A stretch of 64,000 nucleotides of DNA from Achromobacter pestifer. Lineage in GTDB: Bacteria; Pseudomonadota; Gammaproteobacteria; Burkholderiales; Burkholderiaceae_B. The notes beneath the pieces were generated by a model. The model was not told the origin of the DNA. It saw only the letters and a list, made by a program, of their open reading frames with translations, and did not search any database. Below are positions 38,098 through 46,900 of the stretch, in pieces. The stretch spans positions 5,394,001-5,458,000 of the forward strand of contig NZ_CP053985.1 in assembly GCF_013267355.1 (NCBI RefSeq), read 5' to 3'. The translations under genes and the position numbers were made by a program. Within the stretch, counting starts at the first letter, position 1; each line of letters begins with the position of its first letter.

Positions 38098-38982
38098 ATG
38101 CCCGCTGCCCAATTGCGCTTTGGCCTGGCCGCCAACCGGCTGCACCACGAAACTCCCGATGCCGCGCTGTTTACCTGGTTGCGCGCGTGTTCGGGCACGA
38201 TACGCGAGCTGGGCGTGCAATTGCACACCGTCGGCCGCACCCACGACGCGATCGTGCGCGAGGGCATGCTGCAGGGCTACGGCGGGCTGATCCGCTATCC
38301 CTACGGCCGCGAGGGCGGCTTGATGAAGTTGGTGGCCCGGGTGACGGAAGGGCGCGACGGGCAGGCGCCGTTCGACGGCGCGATCTACCTGATCGATCCC
38401 GTCGACCCATCGTCGATCTTTCCGGAGGCGTTGGCCCTCAAGCGCCAGTGCATCACGCACGGCCGTCCGTTCATTTCGACGCTCGCGGGCGCCATCGAAT
38501 GGATGGAAGTCGAGCGCGTCCATGCCGGCCTGCCGCCGGATGTCTCGGCTTCGCGCCATTTCAACTTTACCGGCCAGACCGTGGCGCTGATTGCCCACGA
38601 TGCGCTCAAGGACGATATGGTGGCGTTCGCCAGCGAGCACTTCGATGTGTTGTCGAAGTTCGCGCGGCGCGTGGCTACCGGCACCACCGGCGGCCGCCTG
38701 AACGACCTGGCCTGGTCGCGCGGCTGGCCCAAGGACACGCCCTGGGTGCACCGTTACCTGAGCGGGCCGCTGGGCGGCGACGCGCAGATCGCGGAGCTGG
38801 TGCTGGAACACCAATGCCAGCGCGTGATCTTCTTCGAAGATCCGCATGTGGCCCGCCAGCACGAGGCCGATATCCAGCTGCTGGAACGCGCGGTGCGCGT
38901 GGTGACCGAGTCCGCGACCTGCGCCACCTCGCCGGTGGTGGCGCGGCGCTGGGCGCAGGCGGTGGAAAAGCGCGTCATCTGA
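38098..38982 (+). CDS. mgsA: Methylglyoxal synthase with a degenerate N-terminal duplicate domain
   Basis: A 294-residue protein made of two methylglyoxal-synthase-like domains. The second half (about 158-290) matches MgsA: ALIAHDALKDDM, ATGTTGGRL (phosphate loop), YLSGPLGGDAQI, VIFFEDPH and a His/Asp pair in RQHEADIQLLER, so the catalytic Asp and His residues appear to be kept. The first half (about 5-145) follows the same plan but is altered: LAANRLHHET, VGRTHD, YGREGGLMKL and IYLIDPVDPSSIF, with the phosphate loop and GGD lost. Single-domain MgsA is about 150 residues. The active half would convert dihydroxyacetone phosphate to methylglyoxal. Its last 8 bases overlap the convergent LysR gene. 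Confidence 0.8.
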   Translation: MPAAQLRFGLAANRLHHETPDAALFTWLRACSGTIRELGVQLHTVGRTHDAIVREGMLQGYGGLIRYPYGREGGLMKLVARVTEGRDGQAPFDGAIYLIDPVDPSSIFPEALALKRQCITHGRPFISTLAGAIEWMEVERVHAGLPPDVSASRHFNFTGQTVALIAHDALKDDMVAFASEHFDVLSKFARRVATGTTGGRLNDLAWSRGWPKDTPWVHRYLSGPLGGDAQIAELVLEHQCQRVIFFEDPHVARQHEADIQLLERAVRVVTESATCATSPVVARRWAQAVEKRVI

Positions 38983-39934
38983 CTTTGGCCGGGGTGGGTG
39001 CGTCGCCAGGGCGGGAGTCCGTGATGATGCGACCGACCCGGTCGGCCACGGCGGACGCGGCCATGGACAATGGCAGGACATCGGACCGGCACAGGAACAC
39101 CGGCCGCGTCAGGCGCGGCTTGACGATGCGGTGCAGGATGACGTCGCCGCGCGCGGCTTCCTGGTGCACCGCCGCGTAAGACAGGATGGTGTGCGCGATG
39201 CCAGCCTGCGCCAGTTCGATCAGTTGCGGAATGGCGTTGGCCTCGGCAATGACGCGGAATTCGGCGCGCTCCTGTTGCTGATACTGGTCCAGCAGGCGGC
39301 GCAGGCTGTGTTGGCTGCCGGGCAGTACAAGCGGCAATTCGGCGAGAGCGTGCAGATCCATGACCGGCAGCGCATGCAGTGCGGCTAGGGCCGGCTTTTT
39401 TCGCGGCTTGGCCGATGGCGGCGAAACCACGACCAGTTCTTCGTCTATCAGGTGCTGGAACCGCAGGTCGACCGAGGCGTCGTCGCTGAAAGTCAGTCCC
39501 AGGTCGGCATGTCCGGAACTGACGAAACCCGGAATGTATCCGGTACTGGATTCGATGATCTTCAGATAGACGCCGGGCCAGTGCTTCAACGAAAAGCGCA
39601 GGAGCGGCACGGTGAGCAGCTTGGCCATGGACATGGACATGGCCAGCGACACGGTTCCGCGCGGTGCGCTGAGGTCTTCGCGCACGTCGGCGCGCGCTGC
39701 GTCGATGCGGCCGAGAATCTCGCGCGCGTGCGCCAGCATGCGCGCTCCCGCGGCTGTCGGCGTGACGCCGCGGGCGCTGCGATGCAACAGCACCACGCCC
39801 AGATCCTCTTCCAGATTGCGTATCAGCAGGCTTAACGCGGGTTGCGCGACGTGGAGCGCGGCGGCGGCGCGGCTGATCGATCCGGTGGAAACCACGGCGA
39901 CAAAGCACTGCATTGCGCGGATGGACATCGACAT
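38975..39934 (-). CDS. LysR family transcriptional regulator
   Basis: A 319-residue LysR regulator. The winged helix region reads GSISRAAAALHVAQPALSLLIRNLEEDLG (in two blocks, about 17-45), followed by an effector domain with GHADLGLTF and QAGIAHTILSYAAV. It is close to the nitrogen-assimilation-control/aromatic-degradation subgroup by eye only. It is divergent from the Bug-CoA-transferase-crotonase operon, 126 bases away, and its 3' end overlaps the methylglyoxal synthase gene by 8 bases. Confidence 0.92.
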   Translation of the reverse strand: MSMSIRAMQCFVAVVSTGSISRAAAALHVAQPALSLLIRNLEEDLGVVLLHRSARGVTPTAAGARMLAHAREILGRIDAARADVREDLSAPRGTVSLAMSMSMAKLLTVPLLRFSLKHWPGVYLKIIESSTGYIPGFVSSGHADLGLTFSDDASVDLRFQHLIDEELVVVSPPSAKPRKKPALAALHALPVMDLHALAELPLVLPGSQHSLRRLLDQYQQQERAEFRVIAEANAIPQLIELAQAGIAHTILSYAAVHQEAARGDVILHRIVKPRLTRPVFLCRSDVLPLSMAASAVADRVGRIITDSRPGDAPTPAKVR

Positions 39935-39981
39935 GCGTAAACCTCGTGCCGGCAGGTCATCACAAATTTATTATGGCCTGC

Positions 39982-40005
39982 ATATTTAAACGGTATTTCT
40001 AATAT
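39982..40005. promoter_or_regulatory. Candidate LysR site in an A+T-rich divergent spacer
   Basis: ATATT (39982-39986) and AATAT (40001-40005) form an inverted repeat across a 14-base centre, a LysR-like layout, in the 126-base spacer between the LysR gene and the Bug gene. The spacer is clearly A+T-rich. CATAAT near 40019-40024 could be the -10 element of the rightward promoter. Confidence 0.35.
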
Positions 40006-40060
40006 ATCAAGACGCTTCGCATAATGGACGCCATCCCTCTAAGAACACAACGGAGACATC

Positions 40061-41035
40061 ATGGCGTTCCAAAGAATTCTTGCCGCTTGCGCGGCTGCGG
40101 CGGCGCTGTCCGGCCCGGCGTTGGCCGATACCTGGCCTGCCAAACCCATTACGCTGGTCGTGCCTTTTTCGGCCGGCGGCCCGACTGATTTCATCGCCCG
40201 TCTGGTGGCCGAGCCTCTGGCGCGCGAGCTGGGGCAGCAGGTTATCGTGCAGAACAAGCCGGGCGCCAGCGGCAATGTCGGCTACCAGAGCGTGCTGAAC
40301 GGCCCGGCCGATGGCTACACGCTGATGCACAACACGGTGGCCATGCAGGCCATCAATCCGCTGATGTACCCGAGCGCGAAGATGTCTCCGCTACAGGACT
40401 ATGTGCCGGTCGGCACGACGGGCGCCATGCCCAATCTGCTGATGGTCAATCCCGAGCGCACGCCGGTCAAAACGTTGGCCGAGCTGGTCCAGCGCGGCCG
40501 CGAAATGAAGAACGGGCTCAGCTACGCGACCTTCGGCCCCGGCAGTTCGCCACACGTCTATGGCGCATCGTTGCAGAAGCTTGCGGGCTTTCAGGCCGTG
40601 GGCGTGGCCTACAAGGGCAGCGCGAATGCCGTGACCGACGTCATCGGCGGACAGGTCGATTTCCTCTTCGACAGCATGTCGACCAGCCTGGGCCAGGTGC
40701 AAGGAGGCAGGCTGAGGGCCCTGGCGATTACCGCCGCCGAGCGCTCGTCCTTGCTGCCGGACGTTCCCACGCTGAAGGAAGCGGGCTATCCCAGCCTGGA
40801 TCTCAAATTCTGGTTCTCCCTGCAGGCTCCCGCGGGCACCCCGCCGGACGTGGTGCAGAAGCTGCGTGAGGCCGTGGCCCGCGTGGTCGCAAGCGATGCC
40901 TACCGCAAGGGGATGCAGGAGCGTGGCGCGGAGGCTTTCCAGGTCGCTCCCGCCGAACTGGACGCGTTCTTCAAGCGTGAAACCGCGCAATGGACGCAAG
41001 CTGCGCAATCCATCGGCCTGAAGGGCGAGCAGTAA
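40061..41035 (+). CDS. Bug family (TctC-like) solute-binding protein
   Basis: A 324-residue periplasmic carboxylate-binding protein. The signal peptide is about 1-23 (AFQRILAACAAAAALSGPALA), and the Bug opening WPAKPITLVVPFSAGGPTDF follows, with PADGYTLMHNTVAMQ and SYATFGPGSSPHVYG further on. No membrane partner of a tripartite transporter is encoded nearby. CGGAGAC lies about 5 bases before the ATG. It is followed 2 bases later by the CoA-transferase, so capture and activation of the same acid are likely linked. Confidence 0.92.
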   Translation: MAFQRILAACAAAAALSGPALADTWPAKPITLVVPFSAGGPTDFIARLVAEPLARELGQQVIVQNKPGASGNVGYQSVLNGPADGYTLMHNTVAMQAINPLMYPSAKMSPLQDYVPVGTTGAMPNLLMVNPERTPVKTLAELVQRGREMKNGLSYATFGPGSSPHVYGASLQKLAGFQAVGVAYKGSANAVTDVIGGQVDFLFDSMSTSLGQVQGGRLRALAITAAERSSLLPDVPTLKEAGYPSLDLKFWFSLQAPAGTPPDVVQKLREAVARVVASDAYRKGMQERGAEAFQVAPAELDAFFKRETAQWTQAAQSIGLKGEQ

Positions 41036-41037
41036 TC

Positions 41038-42249
41038 ATGTTGACTGAAGCACGCATGACGCCGTTGAAGAACATCACCGTCCTGGACCTGAGCAAGGTA
41101 CTGGCCGGGCCGCTATGCGGCCAGTATCTGGGCGAGCTTGGCGCCCAGGTGATCAAGGTCGAACCCGTGGACAAGGGTGACGACACGCGCGCCTGGCTGC
41201 CGCAGGATGCCGGCCAATCCGCAACCTTCCTGGCGGTGAACCACAACAAGCGTAGTCTGGCCGTGGATCTCAAGACGCCGGCAGGGCGCGCCGTGGTGCA
41301 CCGTCTCGCGGAACAGTCGGATGTGGTGCTGCAAGGCTTCGGCGGCAAGACCGCCGCGCGCCTGGGCGTGGATTACGAGACGCTTAGCGGCCTCAATCCG
41401 CGGTTGGTGTACTGCGAAATCTCGGGCTATGGCCGCGAGGGCCCGATGGGCGAGGAACCGGGCTATGACGTCATGCTGCAGGCTTTCAGCGGCATGATCA
41501 GCACCATGGGCGAGCCTGATGGAAACTTCGCGCGCGCCAGTTTTTCGCCTGTGGACCTGGGCACGGGATCGTTCGCGTTGAGCGGGATCCTGGCCGCGCT
41601 GCTGGAGCGCAGCCAGACCGGCAAGGGGCAGTATCTGGACGTTTCCCTGTTGGACACCTCGCTCGGCCTGATGTCGTACATGGCGCAGAACTACTGGCGC
41701 ACCGGCCAGATTCCGCGCCGCATGGGCACGGGCCATCCGGCCATGTGCCCATATCAGGCATTTCGCGCGGCCGATGGAGACATCATGCTGGGCGTGGGCA
41801 ACGATGCGCAATGGCAGCGCTTCTGCGCAGTCGCGGGACTGCAGGACCATGTCGATGCGCCCCAGTTCGCAACCAACGCCGACCGGGTCCGCCATTTTGC
41901 CGAGACGGTCGCGCTGGTCCAGGCGCGCATGGAGACGCGCAGCGTGGCGCAATGGCTGGACCTGCTCAAGCCCGCGGGCATCGCTTGTTCCGCCATCCAC
42001 ACGCTGGACGAGGCGCTGGCGCATCCGCAGGTCGCTGCGCGCGAACTGATCGTCAAGAGCCAGCACAAGGTGCTGGGCGAGGTCCGCAACGTCGGCCTGC
42101 CGATACGGTTCGGTCGCCAGCCTCGCCAGGCCGCGCTGCCCGCACCCGTTCTGGGTGAGCACACTCGCGAGATCCTGGCAGAGCTGGGTTACGCGCAAGC
42201 CGAAATCGAAGCGTTGCTGGCGTCGGGCAGCGCGCAGGCCCAATCCTGA
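41038..42249 (+). CDS. Class III (CaiB/BaiF family) CoA-transferase
   Basis: A 403-residue family III CoA-transferase. The catalytic aspartate is Asp173 in FSPVDLGTGSFA. VLDLSKVLAGPLCGQYLGELGAQVIKVEP (in blocks near 15-43), AVNHNKRSLAVDLK and EISGYGREGPMGEEPGYDVMLQA are family features. It moves CoA between two carboxylates. ATG at 41038 is used; a second Met six codons on (41056) is also possible. It sits in the operon Bug-CoA-transferase-crotonase, suggesting catabolism of an imported acid such as a dicarboxylate. Confidence 0.93.
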   Translation: MLTEARMTPLKNITVLDLSKVLAGPLCGQYLGELGAQVIKVEPVDKGDDTRAWLPQDAGQSATFLAVNHNKRSLAVDLKTPAGRAVVHRLAEQSDVVLQGFGGKTAARLGVDYETLSGLNPRLVYCEISGYGREGPMGEEPGYDVMLQAFSGMISTMGEPDGNFARASFSPVDLGTGSFALSGILAALLERSQTGKGQYLDVSLLDTSLGLMSYMAQNYWRTGQIPRRMGTGHPAMCPYQAFRAADGDIMLGVGNDAQWQRFCAVAGLQDHVDAPQFATNADRVRHFAETVALVQARMETRSVAQWLDLLKPAGIACSAIHTLDEALAHPQVAARELIVKSQHKVLGEVRNVGLPIRFGRQPRQAALPAPVLGEHTREILAELGYAQAEIEALLASGSAQAQS

Positions 42250-42263
42250 ATGCGAGAATACCG

Positions 42264-43040
42264 ATGACATTCCTGCGCTACGAAGTCCGCGATCAGATTG
42301 CGGAAATCCATATGTGCCATGCGCCCGTCAATGCGCTGGACGAAGACATGCTGGACGCGCTGATCGCCGCGCTGGAACGGGCCAATGCCGACTCCGCCGT
42401 GCGTGCCGTGCTGCTGGCCAGCGATTTGCCTGGGCGCTTCTGCGCCGGGCTGGACATGAAAAAGCTGCTGGAAAGCACGCCGGCGCGGATTCATGCGCTG
42501 TTGTCCAAGCTGTACATCAAGCTCTACGACACGCAGTTCAACATGACCAAGCCTTCGATATCGGTGGTGTCGGGCGCGGTGCGCGGCGGTGGCATGACGG
42601 TGGCCATTTCCAGCGACTTGGTGGTGGCCGCGGACACCGCCACTTTCGGCTATCCGGAAATCGATGTCGGCGTCTTGCCGGCGATCCACTACGTGCATCT
42701 GCCGGGCATCGTGGGCAAGCACCGGGCGTTCGACCTGCTGTTCACCGGGCGCATCTTCGATGCGCAAGAGGCGCACGGACTGGGGCTGGTTGCGCGCGTC
42801 GCGCCCGCGGCGGAATTGCTGGAGCAGGCCCGCCTGTTGGCGCGCTCGTTGGCGGGCAAGCCGCCGCAAGTCCTGGCCATGGGGCGGCGCGCCTTCGTCT
42901 ACAGCAATGACAACGAGTACCGGCGCAGGGTAGCCACGGCGGTCGAGGTGTTTTGCAACGCAGCCGCCACGCCCGAGGCGCGCGAGGGCCTGAGCGCCTT
43001 CGTGCAAAAGCGCGCGCCCGACTGGAGCGGGCTGCGGTGA
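42264..43040 (+). CDS. Enoyl-CoA hydratase/isomerase family protein
   Basis: A 258-residue crotonase-fold enzyme. Oxyanion-hole segments are GRFCAGLDMKK (about 56-66) and VRGGGMTVAISSD. The first catalytic Glu equivalent is kept in GYPEIDVGVLP, but the GAGGTQ stretch that carries structural contacts in hydratases is replaced by AIHYVH, so the chemistry may differ from simple hydration. It begins 15 bases after the CoA-transferase and is probably the last gene of the LysR-controlled operon. Convergent with another crotonase gene, with a GGCGGC/GCCGCC hairpin between. Confidence 0.88.
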   Translation: MTFLRYEVRDQIAEIHMCHAPVNALDEDMLDALIAALERANADSAVRAVLLASDLPGRFCAGLDMKKLLESTPARIHALLSKLYIKLYDTQFNMTKPSISVVSGAVRGGGMTVAISSDLVVAADTATFGYPEIDVGVLPAIHYVHLPGIVGKHRAFDLLFTGRIFDAQEAHGLGLVARVAPAAELLEQARLLARSLAGKPPQVLAMGRRAFVYSNDNEYRRRVATAVEVFCNAAATPEAREGLSAFVQKRAPDWSGLR

Positions 43041-43076
43041 GGCGGCTGGAGCCGCCGCCAGAAGTATCTCCGGGTC

Positions 43077-43880
43077 TTATTCGCCCTTGAACTGCGGCGT
43101 CCGCTTCTCGCGGAACGCCCGCACGCCTTCCGCGAAGTCTGCGCGTGAGGCGCTGTCCAGAAAGCGCGCGGTCTCCTCGGCCAGTTGGGTTTCCAGCGTG
43201 GCATGTTCGGCCGAACGCAGCAGATCCTTGGCGCCCGCGATGCCGTGCGGCGCGTGGCGGGCAATCTCTTGGGCATAGGCTTGCGCGGCTTGCGCGAGTT
43301 CTCCCGCCGCCGCGGTGCGCGTGACGATGCCCCAGGCCAGCGCGTCGCTGGCGGAGAACGCGTCGTGCCGCAATAGCAGGTCCAGCGCGCGGCGGGCGCC
43401 CAGCACCCGTGTGAGGCCGTGGGTCATGCCGGCGTCGGGAGTCGCCCCAAGCTTGAGATAGGCCGTCATGAAGCGCGCGTCGGCGTCGGCGATGGCCAGG
43501 TCGCAGGCCAGCGCCAGCGACAGGCCCGCGCCCGCGGCGATGCCGTGGATTTGGGCAATCCAGATCTTTTCCATGCGGGCGATGCGCGCAATGAAGTCGT
43601 TCAGCGGCGTGAACAGCCCCAGCAGCGTGGCGCGTACCTGGGCGGGTTCGCCCGTGAACATACTGATGTCGCCGCCGGCGCAGAAGGTCTTGCCCGTGGC
43701 GCGCAGCAGCACGGCGCGGATTTCGTCGCGAGTTTCCAGCCATTGCGCGGCCCGTTGCAGGTCTTGCGCCATCGCCACGTCGATGGCGTTGAGGGCGTCG
43801 GGGCGGTTCAGCGTCACGGTCGCGATCGCGCCGTCGGTTTCCAAAAACAGCGTGTGGAAGGCGGGATGTGCTTGGGTCAT
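43077..43880 (-). CDS. PaaG-like enoyl-CoA hydratase/isomerase
   Basis: A 267-residue crotonase-fold protein. Oxyanion-hole blocks are [12 protein letters not shown] and [15 protein letters not shown]. In the active-site region [17 protein letters not shown], the usual PE is absent and an Asp sits where PaaG-type isomerases have one, so an isomerase rather than a hydratase is more likely. It is divergent from the liv operon at 44113 with 232 bases between, and a palindrome (43944-43963) in that spacer may control both. Confidence 0.87.
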   Translation of the reverse strand: MTQAHPAFHTLFLETDGAIATVTLNRPDALNAIDVAMAQDLQRAAQWLETRDEIRAVLLRATGKTFCAGGDISMFTGEPAQVRATLLGLFTPLNDFIARIARMEKIWIAQIHGIAAGAGLSLALACDLAIADADARFMTAYLKLGATPDAGMTHGLTRVLGARRALDLLLRHDAFSASDALAWGIVTRTAAAGELAQAAQAYAQEIARHAPHGIAGAKDLLRSAEHATLETQLAEETARFLDSASRADFAEGVRAFREKRTPQFKGE

Positions 43881-43943
43881 GGCGAGTCTCCGTTATCGGG
43901 TAAGTACCAGCTGTCGATCCAAAAACCGCGATGCTATGGTCTG

Positions 43944-43963
43944 AACCGAGCGCTTGCTTGGTT
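43944..43963. promoter_or_regulatory. Candidate TetR operator between crotonase and liv operon
   Basis: Inverted repeat AACC-g-AGC, four-base centre, GCT-t-GGTT. It lies in the 232-base divergent spacer, 63 bases before the crotonase start and 150 bases before livG. The TetR gene at the end of the liv operon (51943) is the natural candidate to bind it. A smaller AAGC-AC-GCTT repeat lies at 43971-43980. Confidence 0.45.
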
Positions 43964-44112
43964 TTCTTTTAAGCACGCTTAGCGTAACGCATAGAACGAT
44001 TTTCCGGCGCTGTACTGGCGTAGGTAAAGACAGGTTCGTTGCATCTCCTGCCTCGCGGGTTCGCCAGACCGACGTCGATAAAAACTTCGCACATATAAAG
44101 GCGAGGAGACAA

Positions 44113-44937
44113 ATGGTGGATCAGTCCGACAGCACTCCCTTGCTGGAGGTGGATGGGGTCACGCTGGCGTTCGGCGGGGTCAAGGCGCTTACGGGCGTGG
44201 GCTTTCGCGTGGCGCCCGGGTCCATCACCACGGTCATCGGCCCCAACGGCGCGGGCAAGACCTCGCTGTTCAACACCATTTCCGGCTTCTACCGTCCGGC
44301 ATCCGGGCAGATCCGCTTCCAGGGGTGCGACATCACGCGCGTGGCGGCGCCCGAGCGGGCCCGCATGGGCCTGGCGCGCAGCTTCCAGAACATCGCGCTG
44401 TTCCGCGGCATGACCGTGCTGGACAACATCAAGCTGGGCCGCCATGCGCACCTGCGCACCAATGTGCTGGACGCCTTGTTCTATCTGGGGCGCGCGCGCC
44501 GCGAAGAAATGGCGCTGCGCGCCGACATCGAAGAACGCATCATCGACTTCCTGGAAATCGACCACATCCGCCACGCGCCGGTGGCCGCGCTGTCCTATGG
44601 CCTGCAGAAGCGCGTGGAGCTGGCGCGGGCGCTGGCCATGAACCCCAAGGTGCTGATGCTGGACGAGCCGGTGGCGGGCATGAACCGCGAAGAGACCGAC
44701 GACATGGCGCGCTTCATCCTGGATGCGCGTTCCGAGTGGGGCGTGACGGTGCTGATGGTGGAGCACGACATGGGCATGGTCATGGACCTGTCGGACCATG
44801 TGGTGGTGCTGAATTTCGGCCAGGTGATCGCCGACGGCACGCCGGCGCAGGTGCAGGCGGATCCGCAGGTCATCCAGGCCTACCTGGGCGCGGGCGACGT
44901 CGGCGACCTGCGCCGCCGCCTGCGGGAGGCGGCCTGA
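44113..44937 (+). CDS. livG: Branched-chain amino acid-type ABC transporter ATP-binding protein (LivG-like)
   Basis: A 274-residue ABC ATPase. Walker A is GPNGAGKTS, the long LivG insert with FRGMTVLDNIKLGRH is present, the signature is LSYGLQKRVELARAL (LSYG for LSGG), and Walker B is VLMLDEPVAGMN. It pairs with livF, livH and livM. GCGAGGAGAC precedes the ATG at 44113. Its stop overlaps the livH start (ATGA-type). It is the first gene of an eight-gene operon. Confidence 0.93.
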   Translation: MVDQSDSTPLLEVDGVTLAFGGVKALTGVGFRVAPGSITTVIGPNGAGKTSLFNTISGFYRPASGQIRFQGCDITRVAAPERARMGLARSFQNIALFRGMTVLDNIKLGRHAHLRTNVLDALFYLGRARREEMALRADIEERIIDFLEIDHIRHAPVAALSYGLQKRVELARALAMNPKVLMLDEPVAGMNREETDDMARFILDARSEWGVTVLMVEHDMGMVMDLSDHVVVLNFGQVIADGTPAQVQADPQVIQAYLGAGDVGDLRRRLREAA

Positions 44938-45815
44938 TGGACATGCTGTTCTTCCTGGAAGTCACGCTGGCCGGACTGGGCAGCGGCGGGCTCTACGCGC
45001 TGGCGGCGCTGGCCTTCGTCATCGTCTACAAGGCGACCCGGGTGGTGAACATCGCCATCGGCGAATTCCTGATGCTGGGCGCCTACGTGTTCTACGCCTT
45101 CGCCACGGGCATGGAATGGCCGATCTGGCTGGCCATCGTGGGCGCGGTGGTGGTGTCGGGCGCGTTGGGCGCGGTGGTCGAGCGGCTGACCATCCGCCCC
45201 ATGCTGGGCGAGGCGCCGATCTCGGTGTTCATGATCACCGTGGGCCTGGCGTCGATCCTGGTCGGCGCGGTGGAGCTGATCTGGACGGCCGACCAGCGCC
45301 GCCTGCCGGAGTTCATGCCGCGTTCGCCGGTGATGATAGGCGAGGCCTTCGTCGCGCCCAAGGTGTTCTACGGCTTCTGGGTGGCGGTGGTGCTGGCGTT
45401 GCTGGTGCTGGTGGTGTTCCGCTACTGGCGCGGCGGGGTGGCGCTGCGCGCCACGGCTTCGGATCAGGGCGCGGCGTACGCCATGGGCATCAACGTGCCG
45501 CGCGTGTTCTCGCTGGCCTGGGTGGCGGCGGGCGCGCTGGCCGCGGTGTCGGGCGTGATCGTGGGCGCGATCGGCGGTATTTCCTCGTCGATGGGCGTGT
45601 TCGGCCTGTCGGTGCTGGTGGTGGTCATCGTGGGCGGCCTGGACAGCGTGGCCGGCGCCCTGGCGGGCGGCGTATTCATCGGCCTGCTGGAGGCCTGGGC
45701 CGGCGCCTACATGGGTGGCGAATACAAATTGCTGGCTACCTTCATCGTGCTGGTGGTGGTGTTGATGGTCAGGCCCTACGGCCTGTTCGGCACCCGTGAA
45801 ATCGAGAGGCTCTGA
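44937..45815 (+). CDS. livH: Branched-chain-type ABC transporter permease (LivH-like)
   Basis: A 292-residue inner-membrane permease with about eight hydrophobic segments. GLGSGGLYALAALAFVIVYKATRVVNIAIGEFLML (in blocks, about 13-48) is the LivH signature, and GALAGGVFIGLLEAW is also typical. The start codon overlaps the livG stop. With LivM it forms the membrane channel. The solute is unlikely to be limited to leucine, given the ligase and thiolase in the operon. Confidence 0.93.
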   Translation: MDMLFFLEVTLAGLGSGGLYALAALAFVIVYKATRVVNIAIGEFLMLGAYVFYAFATGMEWPIWLAIVGAVVVSGALGAVVERLTIRPMLGEAPISVFMITVGLASILVGAVELIWTADQRRLPEFMPRSPVMIGEAFVAPKVFYGFWVAVVLALLVLVVFRYWRGGVALRATASDQGAAYAMGINVPRVFSLAWVAAGALAAVSGVIVGAIGGISSSMGVFGLSVLVVVIVGGLDSVAGALAGGVFIGLLEAWAGAYMGGEYKLLATFIVLVVVLMVRPYGLFGTREIERL

Positions 45816-45818
45816 CCA

Positions 45819-46856
45819 ATGCGCATCGCGACTGCCAAGCAGACTTATCTTGCGGACGAAGCGCTGTTCGACACCCGCACGCAGAAGGCGTGGCTGGCCT
45901 TGCTCGCCGCATCGCTGATCATGTTTCCCTTCGTGGCCGACGCCTATTGGCTCTACCTGGCCTGCCTGGTGGCCATCAATGTCGCCAGCGCCACGGGGCT
46001 GAACATCCTCACGGGCTATACCGGCCTGGTGAGCCTGGGGCAGGCGGCCTTCATGGGATTGGGCGCGTACACAGTGGCGGTGCTGGAGCAGCGGCTGGGT
46101 ACGCCGGTGCTGCTTAATCTGGTGGCCGGCGGGTTGGTGGCGATGCTGGGCGGCCTGCTGGTCGGCATTCCATCCTTGCGGGTAAAGGGGCTGTACCTGG
46201 CCATCGCCACCATTGCCGCGTCGTTCATCGCGCATTTCATCTTCGCCAACTGGCAGTTCACCGGCGGCACGACGGGCTTGCAGGTGCCGCCGGCGCGGGT
46301 GCTGGGCGTGGACCTGGACACCTCGTTCAAGATCTACTGGCTGATCGTGCCGGTGACGGCGCTGATGGTGCTGGGCGCGGCCAACCTGTTCCGCACGCGC
46401 ATCGGGCGCGCCTTCATCGCCATACGCGACCGCGACATTTCTGCCGAGGTGCTGGGCATACGCCTGCTGCGCTACAAGCTGCTGTCGTTCGGCCTGTCCT
46501 CGTTCTACGCCGGCGTGGCGGGCGGCATGTGGGCTTACTTCTTCCGGGTCGTCACGCCCGAGAGCTTTCCCTTGATCATGTCGATCTTCTTCCTGGCCGC
46601 CATCATCGTGGGCGGCATGGGCACGATCCTGGGCTCCATCCTGGGCGCCATTTTCATGACCATGGTGCCGGAACTGCTCAAGCTGATCGTGGGCTGGCTG
46701 CCGGTGGGCGGCGACGCGCTGCGCCTGATTTCGCCGGTGCGCACCATTGTTTTCGGCCTACTGATCGTGGGCTTTCTGATCTTCGAGCCGCACGGGCTCG
46801 CGGAAATCTGGCGGCGCGTGCGCCGCTACTTCCACCTCTGGCCTTTCCGCACCTAG
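45819..46856 (+). CDS. livM: Branched-chain-type ABC transporter permease (LivM-like)
   Basis: A 345-residue permease with about ten hydrophobic segments. ASATGLNILTGYTGLVSLGQAAFMGLGAY (in blocks, near 53-80) and RVKGLYLAIATIAASF are LivM features. AIRDRDISAEVLGI forms the cytoplasmic coupling region. It begins 3 bases after livH and is followed 44 bases later by the binding-protein gene, consistent with one transcript. Confidence 0.93.
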   Translation: MRIATAKQTYLADEALFDTRTQKAWLALLAASLIMFPFVADAYWLYLACLVAINVASATGLNILTGYTGLVSLGQAAFMGLGAYTVAVLEQRLGTPVLLNLVAGGLVAMLGGLLVGIPSLRVKGLYLAIATIAASFIAHFIFANWQFTGGTTGLQVPPARVLGVDLDTSFKIYWLIVPVTALMVLGAANLFRTRIGRAFIAIRDRDISAEVLGIRLLRYKLLSFGLSSFYAGVAGGMWAYFFRVVTPESFPLIMSIFFLAAIIVGGMGTILGSILGAIFMTMVPELLKLIVGWLPVGGDALRLISPVRTIVFGLLIVGFLIFEPHGLAEIWRRVRRYFHLWPFRT

Positions 46857-46900
46857 CCATGGCGGCGGTGGCCACCCATAAGACCCTCAGGAGACTAACC

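Noticed and set aside
43041..43056. GGCGGC-TGGA-GCCGCC hairpin after the crotonase gene
   Set aside because: It has a strong short stem but no T-tract on either strand, so it is not called a terminator.
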